Shown: positions 32,942-42,059 of the stretch, one piece after another
Layout of the letters: each line of letters opens with the position of its first letter
Position numbering within the stretch: position 1 is the first letter of the stretch
NCBI GenBank assembly: GCA_900555715.1
Contig: USMC01000021.1
Location: 1-46,429 of the forward strand
Direction: 5' to 3'
Length of the DNA stretch: 46,429 bases
DNA from: an uncultured Porphyromonadaceae bacterium
GTDB taxonomy: Bacteria; Bacteroidota; Bacteroidia; Bacteroidales; Muribaculaceae
Program-made: the position numbers and the translations under genes
Notes under the pieces: generated by a model
What the model was told of the DNA's origin: nothing
The model's input: only the letters and a program-made list of their open reading frames with translations
Databases searched by the model: none

Positions 32942-35044
32942 ATGAAAATACACAGTATCATTGCTACAGCATTTCTATGCGCATCCTTGACAGCATCTGC
33001 CGAAAATGTTGCAGGGCGCTACGGAACCGACATCACAAGCGATCTTGCGCTCATCTATTCCGGCGGAACGCAACGCCCGGACTGGACAGCAGAAGACCTC
33101 ACCCCCTACGTTGTGCACACTTTTGCAGACGGAAGCAAAGACTGGTTTTTCGATGCCTTTCTTTTCCTTGAATTCAACACCGGAAAAACCAACAGATGCT
33201 TTCAGAACGGCATAGGCAAAAACTATTCGAATGCCGACGACTGGCAGAAACTCATGGACACCCACTTTGCCCACGGACGGAACCTCCATGCGCTCGACAG
33301 CATCATAGGTGTCTATAAAAAAGAACTCGGCGAACCACGCATGAGACACAAGATTGTGCTCGGCATCCCTGCGCCGATAAAAGGACAGACCGACTGGGGA
33401 GCCGCCGGCGGAGAAAGCCTCGACTTCAACAAGGCAGACGACCGCATAAAAGCTGTCAAATGCTATATCGACACCGCCATTGTACGCTTTTTCAACGAAG
33501 ACTATAAGAATATCGACCTCGCCGGATTCTACTGGATAGAAGAGGCTCTATACAGCAACGGCGACATTGTGCCTGAAATCAACAAATGGATTTACATGAA
33601 GAATTATCTTTCCTACTGGATTCCATATTTCAAGGACAATCCTTTCAAAAGCAAATGGAAAGAAATGGGATTCGATATAGCCTACCAGCAGCCCAACTAT
33701 TTCTTCGACAGAAATATTCCGCGCAGCCAGCTCATTCAGGCGTGCGACGACTCGAAGGCATGGGGCATGGGACTTGAATTTGAATTCGAGACCCAGGGCA
33801 AATGCCATGCACAGGCAGGAGACCCCGACAGCTACCATGACCGGATGCTCGACTACATTGACGTTTTCAAGAAAAAGAAAGTGTTCGACGAAGCTTCTAT
33901 AGCATGGTACTCAGGCACAAAAGGCTTCATCGACATGGCACGCAGCGACAACCCCAAAGACAAGAAAGCTATGGACAAGATCGCGTCCATAGTAGCCTCG
34001 CGGCAGGCAAAAAAAGCTGCCGCATTCCGCTATCCTGTCAATCAGGTACGTGACCTCGCCCTCATCTATCAGGGTGCCAACTACCGCATCGACTGGAATA
34101 AAGAACAGTTCCGCCCCTACGTGGTCCACACCTTTGCCGACGGATCTAAGGACTGGATCTACGACGGATTTCTTTTCCTTGACTTCTGCGACGGCATGGG
34201 CACATATTACATACCGTGGTACGGTGCCGAAGGTGCCAGACGCTCCCATTGGGAATGGTATCTCGGACGTCTTTTTGAAAAAGACAAATCTCTCGACGCG
34301 CTCGACAAATGCATCGAAGAATACAAAAAAGAAATCGGCGACCCCGGATTCAAGCACAAGGTTGTTCTGACAATGTTCACTCCTATCAAAGGGCTCAAGA
34401 CATGGGGCGAGGTCGACGGCAAGAAGCTCGACTTCGATAAAGACGAAGATATGGTCACCGCCTGCCGCTGGTTTCTCGACAGACTCATCGAAGGCTTCAA
34501 CGACGGTCATTATAAAAATCTCGATTTCGTCGGCGTCTACTGGCTCGACGAAGACATGTGCCACACCGGCAACATCTCGGCGCAGATTGCTCCGTACATA
34601 AAAGAAAAAGGTCTCGAATTCAGCTGGATACCCTACTTCAAAGCACGCGGTTTCTCAAAATGGAAAGATTATGGATTCGACATCGTCTATATGCAGCCCA
34701 ATCATTTCTTCAACTCCAATATTTCCGACAAGCGTCTCGACGAAGCATGCGATTTTGCCAAGCGATATGGTATCGCTATGGAATTTGAATGCGACAAAGA
34801 AGCTCTTTCACAGCACGAAAATTCGAAAATCGACCGCATGAACGCTTATATCGACGCATACGAGCGTAACGGAGTGTGGAATCAGGCAGCCATCGCTCAT
34901 TATACCGGCTGCAACCTTCTGCTCGATTTCGTACAGAATCCGTCGCCGGAAAATCAGGCTGTCGCCGACCGCTACTGCCGGCACATCGCCGACCGCCGGC
35001 ACAACAAAGCGCTTGTTACCAAAAAGAATAAGAAGAAAAAATGA
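32942..35044 (+). CDS. Tandem DUF4855-like protein, exported
   Basis: 700 residues, signal peptide ending TASAE. Two homologous halves, about 28-365 and 380-685, each align with the DUF4855-like part of the upstream protein. Shared landmarks are DLALIY, PYVVHTFADGSKDW, a LDALD/LHALD helix, HKIVLGIPAPIKG versus HKVVLTMFTPIKG, FYWIEEALYS (Glu201) versus VYWLDEDMCH (Glu537), YWIPYFK versus SWIPYFK, QQPNYFF versus MQPNHFF, and GLEFEFET (Glu279/281/283) versus AMEFECDK (Glu614/616). The second copy has drifted more. Conserved glutamates after the putative strands 4 and 7 recall clan GH-A, so a hydrolase is plausible. The C terminus is a lysine-rich tail. The stop overlaps the next start. Confidence 0.7.
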   Translation: MKIHSIIATAFLCASLTASAENVAGRYGTDITSDLALIYSGGTQRPDWTAEDLTPYVVHTFADGSKDWFFDAFLFLEFNTGKTNRCFQNGIGKNYSNADDWQKLMDTHFAHGRNLHALDSIIGVYKKELGEPRMRHKIVLGIPAPIKGQTDWGAAGGESLDFNKADDRIKAVKCYIDTAIVRFFNEDYKNIDLAGFYWIEEALYSNGDIVPEINKWIYMKNYLSYWIPYFKDNPFKSKWKEMGFDIAYQQPNYFFDRNIPRSQLIQACDDSKAWGMGLEFEFETQGKCHAQAGDPDSYHDRMLDYIDVFKKKKVFDEASIAWYSGTKGFIDMARSDNPKDKKAMDKIASIVASRQAKKAAAFRYPVNQVRDLALIYQGANYRIDWNKEQFRPYVVHTFADGSKDWIYDGFLFLDFCDGMGTYYIPWYGAEGARRSHWEWYLGRLFEKDKSLDALDKCIEEYKKEIGDPGFKHKVVLTMFTPIKGLKTWGEVDGKKLDFDKDEDMVTACRWFLDRLIEGFNDGHYKNLDFVGVYWLDEDMCHTGNISAQIAPYIKEKGLEFSWIPYFKARGFSKWKDYGFDIVYMQPNHFFNSNISDKRLDEACDFAKRYGIAMEFECDKEALSQHENSKIDRMNAYIDAYERNGVWNQAAIAHYTGCNLLLDFVQNPSPENQAVADRYCRHIADRRHNKALVTKKNKKKK

Positions 35045-36747
35045 AACTCAGGTATTATTCAGCACTGACAGCTCTCGCCTGCTCTGCCATGTTGCAGGCG
35101 GCGAGCGTCGTCACGAAAGGCGACGGCACTTTGTCATATTTCGAAAACGCACCGGAAGGATGCGTCATACAGATTGATTTCGCAAAGTGCATGGCAAATG
35201 AGCTTTTCACATTCAGCAACGTATGGCTGAACGGAAAGAACATAAACCAGACCGGATCTGACAACATCGGACCTTTCGGTATCGCAGGACTCGGCTGGAG
35301 CGGCGGCAACCACCTCAACAATGACATCCGCTCCGCACGTACCGACAGCATACGTGTTCTTCTCGACGGCGAACCTCTCGACCTCGCCTCTCCGGGAATG
35401 CGCGACGGAACGAAAATGACTGTCGAAGTATTCAACACTCTTCTCATGCCTTCCGACACCAGTGCCGTCTTTGCTAAAGAGCATTATATCTATACTGTTT
35501 CAGGCAACAGTATCGAAGTTGAAGGCACCCATGACTTTCTGAACGAAAAACCGGTAGTAATCGACCGTTATTACGGCATGCAGTCGATGTGCATAGGCGA
35601 AACAGAACTTCTCACGCCCGGAGGCGAATACTCGCAATGGACACCGGTCGCCGAGGTGAGCAGTTTCACAAAAGCTTCCGCTCCGAAATTCTGCCTCTTC
35701 GTCGAGCATACCCCGGTCGGCTATCAGGCGGCATGGCTTGACACAACGACAGGCATAGGCGACCGCCATCTTGTCGACAAAGACGACGTCGCCTTCATCG
35801 GCAACTCATGGACGAAGAGCTACCATAAAACCATCGGCAACAAACCCATAAAGAAGGGCGACAGAACAAACTGGCGCGGAATATATTCATGGTTCGACAA
35901 ACCGCTTTCCGACAATGCCCGCGGCGGCGACGGCAGCTTCGCTTATGAAGGGTATGTCGACGGCAGACGCGCGACTTTCAGCGCCGCCGCATCCGGCGAC
36001 GTCACAATTAAAGCAACAGACGAAAAGGAGTATCCGGCAAGAAAACTCAAAGTGATGAGCTACAACCTCCGTTTCGGCGAACGTGCGTCGATGGACCGCC
36101 TCGCAGCAGAAATCAAAGCGGAGAATCCCGATTTCGTAGCACTTCAGGAAGTCGACGTCAACGCCGCACGGCGTGCCGCAGGAGAGAACATGGGACTCAA
36201 CTACATCAACGAGCTTGCACAGCGCACAGGAATGTTCGGTTACTACGGACGTACCATCAACTTCCTCGGCGGCTACTACGGTGTCGCCATCCTCTCAAAG
36301 CATCCGGCCACTGACGTGCGCACCTATCCGTTGCCGAACCCTAAGAATACCGAAGCACGCGTCCTGCTCAAAGGCAAGTTCCTGCTCGACGGTGTCCGTC
36401 CCTTCGTCTTTGCATCGACACACCTCGATTACAGCGACCGCTCCGCCACCCTCCTCCAGGCGCAATACCTTCTTCCGATTCTGACAAGCGACGGAATCCC
36501 TGCCATCGTGGGCGGCGATTTCAACACTTCGCCGAAAGATGATGCCATTATCTTCATGGCATCGGAAGGCGCCACATTATCAGGCACGGCACCTACTTTC
36601 CCCTCCGACGGTCCGACAACGAAAATCGACCATCTTTTCGGCTATCCTGAAGAATCGTTCATTCTTGAGGAAAGCCATGAAGGTCCGGTGTCCGACCATG
36701 CCGCATCAGACCATTTACCTATAATATCAACAGTAACACTCCGATGA
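35041..36747 (+). CDS. Unrecognised N-module fused to endonuclease/exonuclease/phosphatase domain
   Basis: 568 residues, signal peptide about 1-20. Residues of about 21-330 repeat the module at the start of the 30686 protein, with long shared blocks (RYYGMQSM-IGETE, APKFCLFVEH, GIGDR, DNARGGDG). From about residue 335 a complete EEP-fold domain follows: MSYNLRFGE, ENPDFVALQEVD (metal Glu), ASTHLDYSD (His), VGGDFNTSP (Asp/Asn) and SDHLPI (Asp/His). EEP enzymes cleave phosphodiester or phosphomonoester bonds in nucleic acids, lipids or sugars. An exported copy inside a glycosidase operon suggests removal of a phosphate-linked substituent, but the substrate is not shown. Overlaps both neighbours by ATGA. 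Confidence 0.78.
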   Translation: MKLRYYSALTALACSAMLQAASVVTKGDGTLSYFENAPEGCVIQIDFAKCMANELFTFSNVWLNGKNINQTGSDNIGPFGIAGLGWSGGNHLNNDIRSARTDSIRVLLDGEPLDLASPGMRDGTKMTVEVFNTLLMPSDTSAVFAKEHYIYTVSGNSIEVEGTHDFLNEKPVVIDRYYGMQSMCIGETELLTPGGEYSQWTPVAEVSSFTKASAPKFCLFVEHTPVGYQAAWLDTTTGIGDRHLVDKDDVAFIGNSWTKSYHKTIGNKPIKKGDRTNWRGIYSWFDKPLSDNARGGDGSFAYEGYVDGRRATFSAAASGDVTIKATDEKEYPARKLKVMSYNLRFGERASMDRLAAEIKAENPDFVALQEVDVNAARRAAGENMGLNYINELAQRTGMFGYYGRTINFLGGYYGVAILSKHPATDVRTYPLPNPKNTEARVLLKGKFLLDGVRPFVFASTHLDYSDRSATLLQAQYLLPILTSDGIPAIVGGDFNTSPKDDAIIFMASEGATLSGTAPTFPSDGPTTKIDHLFGYPEESFILEESHEGPVSDHAASDHLPIISTVTLR

Positions 36748-38936
36748 AAAAGATAATCTGTACTATCGCACTGCTGTCGGCGCTTAGCGGCGCAGCACAG
36801 CTGCACATCGTCACAGACAACACATCGCTCCTTCTCGATGCCGAGAAGGGCAAGAAACTGGAATTTGTCAGCTACGGTCCGTCGCTCGACGCTGCGGACA
36901 TCCCGTCAATAATGAAAGCTGAAAGGCATCTTGAGGCATACCCCGCTTTCGGCATAAAATCATACGCCGAGACAGCTCTTGCCGCCACACATGCCGACGG
37001 CAACATGACAACCGACCTGCGTGTCGACAATGTGGAACAGACCACAGAAGGCAATGCCACCCTTACGCGCATAAAGCTGAAAGATACAGCCTACCCGTTC
37101 TATGTCGACGTATGCTACCTTACACGTAAAGGTTGCGACGTCATCGAAACATGGACAGAATTCAGCCACAATGAAAAGAAACCCGTCACGCTGACGCGCT
37201 ACGCTTCGGGCTATCTGCCCATACGCCGCGGCAATGTCTGGTTGAGCCATTTCAGCGGCGACTGGGCTAACGAATGCCAGCTGATACAGGAAGAACTGAC
37301 CGACGGCATACGCAAGATTACGAATACCGACGGCATCCGGAACGCACACCAGGCACATTCGGAAGTGATGTTCTCGCTTGACGGCAAACCGGATGAACGA
37401 CACGGACGCACTATCGGCGCAGCCCTGTGCTACAGCGGAAACTATGACATCACCGTCAACACAGATCCCTCCGACTGGCATAAATTCTATGCCGGAATCG
37501 ATCCAAACAATTCAGCCTATCACCTTGCAAAAGGCGAGACCTTCGCCACGCCTGTGCTTGCTTTCTCTTATAGCGACAAAGGCACTTCAGGCGTCAGCCG
37601 CAATTTCCATCGCTGGGGACGCAACTACCGTCTCCAGCACGGAAACAAAGAACGCAAGATATTGCTCAACAGCTGGGAAGGCGTATATTTCAAAGTAAAC
37701 GACGCGGTTCTGAAAGAAATGATGTGCGACATCGCCGACATGGGCGGTGAACTCTTCGTTCTCGACGACGGATGGTTCGGCGATAAATATCCTCGCGACA
37801 GCGGGCTGCAGGGACTCGGCGACTGGATGCTCAACACCAAGAAACTGCCGAACGGCATCAGCAAACTCTTAGAAGCCGCCGACAGTCTCGGCATAACTTT
37901 CGGCATCTGGATAGAGCCCGAAATGGTGAACGTACGCAGCGAGCTATACGAGAAACACCCCGACTGGGTCATCAAAGCGCCAAACCGGGAGATGGTCTAC
38001 GGTCGCGGCGGCGGTCAGATGGTTCTTGACCTCAACAATCCCGCCGTTCAGGATCATGTTTTCAAAGTTTTCGACGACCTTATGACACAGTATCCGGCTA
38101 TCGACTACATTAAATGGGATGCGAACTCGTTCGGCAAAAACTTCGGCTCGCAGTATCTCGACGCAGAGCACCAGAGCCATTTCTTCACCGGCTACCACCG
38201 CGGACTGGAGAATGTATGCAAACGCATACGCGAGAAATATCCAGACGTAACTGTCCAGGCATGTGCCGGCGGCGGCGGACGCGTCAACTGGGGCATACTC
38301 CCCTACTTCGACGAATTCTGGGTGAGCGACAACACTGACGCTCTCCAGCGGATATACATCCAATGGGGTACAAGCTATTTCTTCCCGGCAATAGCAATGG
38401 CGCAGCATATATCGGCGACACCAAACCACACGACGTGGCGCACTACTCCGATTAAATACCGCACCGATGTTGCGATGAGCGGACGACTCGGCATCGAGCT
38501 GCAACCCAGCCAGATGACGCCATTCGAACAGGAATTCTGCAAAAAAGCTGTCGAGACATACAAGCAGATACGTCCTACAATACAGCTCGGCGACCAGTAC
38601 CGTCTCCACTCGCCCTACGACGGCGACGGAATAGCTGCGCTGATGTATGTCGACGAGCCCAAGGATCACGCGGTTTTCTTCTGGTACAAGACAGAGTATT
38701 TCTACGGTCATCACTATCCGCGCGTGACAATGGACGGTCTCGACCCTGATAAAACATACAAAATAACGGAAATCAACCGTATCGACAAAAAACCGCTCAG
38801 CTTCGAAGGCAAAACGTTCACAGGAGCATGGCTGATGGCAAACGGTCTTGATTTCCCCGACCGCAACACCCCGGAGGATAATAAACTGCGCAGCGATTTC
38901 AGCTCGCGCGTCCTCCGCCTCGATGCAGTCGATTGA
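36744..38936 (+). CDS. GH36 alpha-galactosidase, exported
   Basis: 730 residues with signal peptide ending SGAAQ. An N-terminal supersandwich, then a TIM barrel with KILLNSWEGVYF, FVLDDGWFGDKYPRDSGLQG, GIWIEPEMV, nucleophile in YIKWDANS (Asp459), CAGGGGRVNWG and acid/base in WVSDNTDA (Asp529), then a C-terminal beta-domain. The usual KWDxNR/H is KWDANS here, a small departure. It removes terminal alpha-galactose. Last gene of the operon; its start overlaps the EEP gene stop. Confidence 0.93.
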   Translation: MKKIICTIALLSALSGAAQLHIVTDNTSLLLDAEKGKKLEFVSYGPSLDAADIPSIMKAERHLEAYPAFGIKSYAETALAATHADGNMTTDLRVDNVEQTTEGNATLTRIKLKDTAYPFYVDVCYLTRKGCDVIETWTEFSHNEKKPVTLTRYASGYLPIRRGNVWLSHFSGDWANECQLIQEELTDGIRKITNTDGIRNAHQAHSEVMFSLDGKPDERHGRTIGAALCYSGNYDITVNTDPSDWHKFYAGIDPNNSAYHLAKGETFATPVLAFSYSDKGTSGVSRNFHRWGRNYRLQHGNKERKILLNSWEGVYFKVNDAVLKEMMCDIADMGGELFVLDDGWFGDKYPRDSGLQGLGDWMLNTKKLPNGISKLLEAADSLGITFGIWIEPEMVNVRSELYEKHPDWVIKAPNREMVYGRGGGQMVLDLNNPAVQDHVFKVFDDLMTQYPAIDYIKWDANSFGKNFGSQYLDAEHQSHFFTGYHRGLENVCKRIREKYPDVTVQACAGGGGRVNWGILPYFDEFWVSDNTDALQRIYIQWGTSYFFPAIAMAQHISATPNHTTWRTTPIKYRTDVAMSGRLGIELQPSQMTPFEQEFCKKAVETYKQIRPTIQLGDQYRLHSPYDGDGIAALMYVDEPKDHAVFFWYKTEYFYGHHYPRVTMDGLDPDKTYKITEINRIDKKPLSFEGKTFTGAWLMANGLDFPDRNTPEDNKLRSDFSSRVLRLDAVD

Positions 38937-38978
38937 CACATAGTCAGCGCCACTTCTGCGAAATAAGTCCCGCATTTA

Positions 38979-39009
38979 TTGGCATTGACATAAATAATTG
39001 CTAACTTTG
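38979..39009 (+). promoter_or_regulatory. Promoter of the sppA operon
   Basis: TTG at 38979-38981, 20 bases, TAACTTTG at 39002-39009. The start codon is 81 bases downstream, leaving a long leader. Confidence 0.65.
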
Positions 39010-39040
39010 TGTGCCGTAATCCTCGCCGGTTACGGCACAC
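39009..39040 (+). other. Hairpin at the 5' end of the sppA message
   Basis: GTGTGCCGTAA (39009-39019) and its exact complement TTACGGCACAC (39030-39040) are separated by 10 bases. The left arm begins at the last base of the -7 box. It may protect or regulate the leader, or act as a weak terminator for the GH36 operon; there is no T run directly after it. Confidence 0.55.
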
Positions 39041-39090
39041 ATTGTTTAATTCTGCTCTTTTCTAAAGGATAACATATTATACGCGATAAA

Positions 39091-40854
39091 ATGCTGAAGA
39101 AATTTTTCATCTCCATGCTTGGCACAATGGCAGGACTGTGGATATCGCTTGCTCTGCTTGTAATTATCGGCACCGTCAGCATAGGTGCTCTCATAGGTAA
39201 GTACAGCAGTCAGGAAACAGGCATAGAGAAAAAATCAATACTATATATCAAGCTGTCGGGCACCGTCGAAGACCGCTCCCAGCCGTCGTCGCTCATCGAT
39301 ATCTTTCAGGAAGTGGAGGACAAAGAACCGACACTCAGTGATATGACGCGGTCGCTGCGCCTTGCCGCCAAAGACGACAGGATAGTCGGACTTTTCCTTG
39401 AATGCGGCGGTTCAGATATGGGACCAGCCTCACGCGAAGAACTTCTCGAAGCCATCGGAACTTTCAAAGACAGCGGGAAATGGGTATATGCCTACGGCGA
39501 CAACTACACTCAGGGCGACTATCTTATCGCGACGTCTGCCGACGGACTGGATATGAACCCCATAGGTGCCGTAGAGCTCCACGGCGTCGGCGGTATGGTA
39601 CCGTTCTACAAAGGTCTGCTCGACAAACTCGGAATCAAAATGCAGATTCTGAAAGTAGGCACATACAAAAGCGCCGTCGAGCCATACATTCTCGACAAGA
39701 TGAGCGAACCCGCAAGACAGCAGATGCAGCAGTACTGCGACACTATCTGGAACTTCATATCGCAGACCATAGCCGTCAACCGCGACATGCCCGAAACACA
39801 GGTGCGCCGCCTTGCCTCTGAAATGATATTCACGCGCCCCGCCGGCGAATTTGTAGGAAATCTTGTTGACACGCTTGTCTACCGCCGTGAGGTCGACGGA
39901 TTTCTTGCCGACATGAGCGGTCTCGACAATGACGATGATCCGCGGCTGATAAACCCTGAAGAATATCTCAGAGATAAGGATGCCATCGACATGCTCGAAT
40001 CCGACAAACGCCACATCGCTGTTCTCTATGCCCTCGGGGAAATTTCAGACAGCGGCAAAGAAGGAATTGTAGGCGACAGACTTGTGGAAGAAATCACCGA
40101 ACTTGCCGACGACGACAATGTGGAAGGGCTTGTGCTGCGTGTCAACTCTCCAGGCGGCAGTGCTTTCGCCTCCGAACAGATATGGAGCGCTCTTGAATAC
40201 TTCAAGAGTCAGGACAAGCCTTTCTACGTCTCCATGGGCGACTATGCAGCATCCGGCGGCTACTATATCAGCTGCGGTGCAGACAGCATATTCGCCGACC
40301 GTACAACCATCACAGGTTCGATAGGCGTCTTCGGCATGATTCCCGACTTCTCGGGGCTTGCCACCGGCAAACTCGGTCTTACATTCAGCACTGTAGAGAC
40401 CAACCCCAACGGCATCGGCGTCAACGTGCTCGAACCCATGACACCGCAGCAACGAAACGCCATGCAACAGAGCGTAGAGAACATATACGACCTCTTCACA
40501 AGCCGTGTTGCCCAAGGACGCGGCATGAGCCAGGATTCTGTCAAGGCAATCGCGGAAGGACGTGTATGGGTCGGCTCCGATGCCATCAGGCTCGGTCTCG
40601 TCGACCGTATAGGCTCTCTCGAAACGGCAGTATGTGCCATGGCAGACAAGCTCGGTCTCGACCCGACGGACACAGAGTCTTATCCCAAATTTGAAAATTC
40701 ATTCTGGGAGCAGATGATTCTTGAAAACGTAGACCTGAACGATATCAAAGCTGCCGGCTACGATGCCGAGACCATGCGATATATCCGCACCGTCCGTAAA
40801 CTGCGCGATGCAAATCCGCTCCAGGCACGGATGCCGGAAGTATATATTAAATAA
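39091..40854 (+). CDS. sppA: Signal peptide peptidase SppA, 67-kDa type
   Basis: 587 residues. One N-terminal membrane segment (LWISLALLVIIGTVSIGALI). Two tandem S49 domains: the first gives the general base Lys193 in VGTYKSAVEPY, the second the nucleophile Ser388 in YAASGGYYISCGAD, the Ser-Lys arrangement of long SppA enzymes. It degrades cleaved signal peptides in the inner membrane. First of four genes (sppA, lpxK, punA, thiL) in an order known from other Bacteroidales. Confidence 0.95.
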   Translation: MLKKFFISMLGTMAGLWISLALLVIIGTVSIGALIGKYSSQETGIEKKSILYIKLSGTVEDRSQPSSLIDIFQEVEDKEPTLSDMTRSLRLAAKDDRIVGLFLECGGSDMGPASREELLEAIGTFKDSGKWVYAYGDNYTQGDYLIATSADGLDMNPIGAVELHGVGGMVPFYKGLLDKLGIKMQILKVGTYKSAVEPYILDKMSEPARQQMQQYCDTIWNFISQTIAVNRDMPETQVRRLASEMIFTRPAGEFVGNLVDTLVYRREVDGFLADMSGLDNDDDPRLINPEEYLRDKDAIDMLESDKRHIAVLYALGEISDSGKEGIVGDRLVEEITELADDDNVEGLVLRVNSPGGSAFASEQIWSALEYFKSQDKPFYVSMGDYAASGGYYISCGADSIFADRTTITGSIGVFGMIPDFSGLATGKLGLTFSTVETNPNGIGVNVLEPMTPQQRNAMQQSVENIYDLFTSRVAQGRGMSQDSVKAIAEGRVWVGSDAIRLGLVDRIGSLETAVCAMADKLGLDPTDTESYPKFENSFWEQMILENVDLNDIKAAGYDAETMRYIRTVRKLRDANPLQARMPEVYIK

Positions 40855-40882
40855 TTTGTACCACATTCTTAACTGAGAACAG

Positions 40883-41989
40883 ATGAAAGGTCGGAACGTC
40901 TTTGCCAAGCTTATTCTGCTGCCGTGCTCCAAGGTCTACGGTGCAGTGACCTATGTACGCAATAAGCTTTTCGACTATAAGATTCTTCAGGAGAAGGAAT
41001 TCGATGTTCCCATCATCTCCGTCGGCAACATCGCTGTGGGAGGTACGGGAAAAACGCCGCTGGTAGAATATATCGTCGACTATTTCAGCCGTACGATGAA
41101 GGTTGCGATTCTCAGCCGAGGCTACCGCCGCGACACAAAAGGCTTCATCATTGCGGGCAAGACCTCCATGCCGCGCGACATCGGCGACGAGTCTTATCAG
41201 ATTTATCATAAATTCCACGGCAAGGTGATTGTCGCAGTATGCGAAGACCGTGTGAAGGGCATAAGCGAACTGTTGCGCCTGGAACCCGGCATAGAACTCA
41301 TTGTTCTCGACGACGCTTTCCAGCACCGCTATGTAAAGCCTACCATCTCCATCGTCGTTTCGGAATACCACCGTCCTATCTACGCCGACCACATGCTCCC
41401 CTACGGACGCCTGCGTGAACCCCGCAGAGGCATAAACCGTGCCGACGTGCTCGTCGTAGGCAAGTGCCCGCCCAACATGAAACCCTACGACTTCCGGCAG
41501 GTAATCAACGACTACGGTCTGCAGCCCTACCAGAAACTGTTCTTCTCCCATTTCGACTATCAGCCAATTCAGCCGGTGTTTAACGACTCCGTGAGCACTG
41601 TGCCATATATCGACTGGCTCAATCAGGGCGACACTATCCTCGCCATTGCCGGAATAGGCAATCCGCGCCCCTTTGTCAAATATATCAAAAGCTTCCAGGC
41701 AAAAGTGAAGGTCGACATTTTTCCCGACCATCACCAGTACACAAAAAAAGATATCGAATATATACTTCAGCGCTACCGCCAGCTCAAAGGAAAACAGCGT
41801 ATCATAATCACGACAGAAAAAGATGCCGTGCGCCTCGCCGCCAATCCTTATTTCCCGCACGAGCTCAAACCATATACATTCTTCCTGCCGGTCAAGGTGA
41901 AATTCAACGACAGAGAAGACAATCTGGAATTTCTCCCGTCTATCGAGAAACTCATCAAGGAGCGCGCACGCCAGAAGACAGAACAGTAG
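40883..41989 (+). CDS. lpxK: Tetraacyldisaccharide 4'-kinase
   Basis: 368 residues. A near-N-terminal hydrophobic stretch is followed by the P-loop VGNIAVGGTGKTPLVEY and the LpxK motifs RGYRRDTKGF, DEDYQ-like GDESYQIYHKF, LDDAFQHRYV and LLPYGRLREPR. It phosphorylates the 4' position of the lipid A precursor at the inner membrane. It begins 28 bases after sppA. Confidence 0.95.
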   Translation: MKGRNVFAKLILLPCSKVYGAVTYVRNKLFDYKILQEKEFDVPIISVGNIAVGGTGKTPLVEYIVDYFSRTMKVAILSRGYRRDTKGFIIAGKTSMPRDIGDESYQIYHKFHGKVIVAVCEDRVKGISELLRLEPGIELIVLDDAFQHRYVKPTISIVVSEYHRPIYADHMLPYGRLREPRRGINRADVLVVGKCPPNMKPYDFRQVINDYGLQPYQKLFFSHFDYQPIQPVFNDSVSTVPYIDWLNQGDTILAIAGIGNPRPFVKYIKSFQAKVKVDIFPDHHQYTKKDIEYILQRYRQLKGKQRIIITTEKDAVRLAANPYFPHELKPYTFFLPVKVKFNDREDNLEFLPSIEKLIKERARQKTEQ

Positions 41990-42059
41990 ACAGGAGCAAC
42001 AGCGATCCAAACTCTTGGTGCGACCTCTACGTTATACCATAACAACATAAGACAAGACT

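Noticed and set aside
32942..35044. Tandem DUF4855-like halves as a gene-fusion assembly artefact
   Set aside because: The two halves differ clearly in sequence and are joined in frame by a natural linker, so this is an old duplication, not a misassembly.
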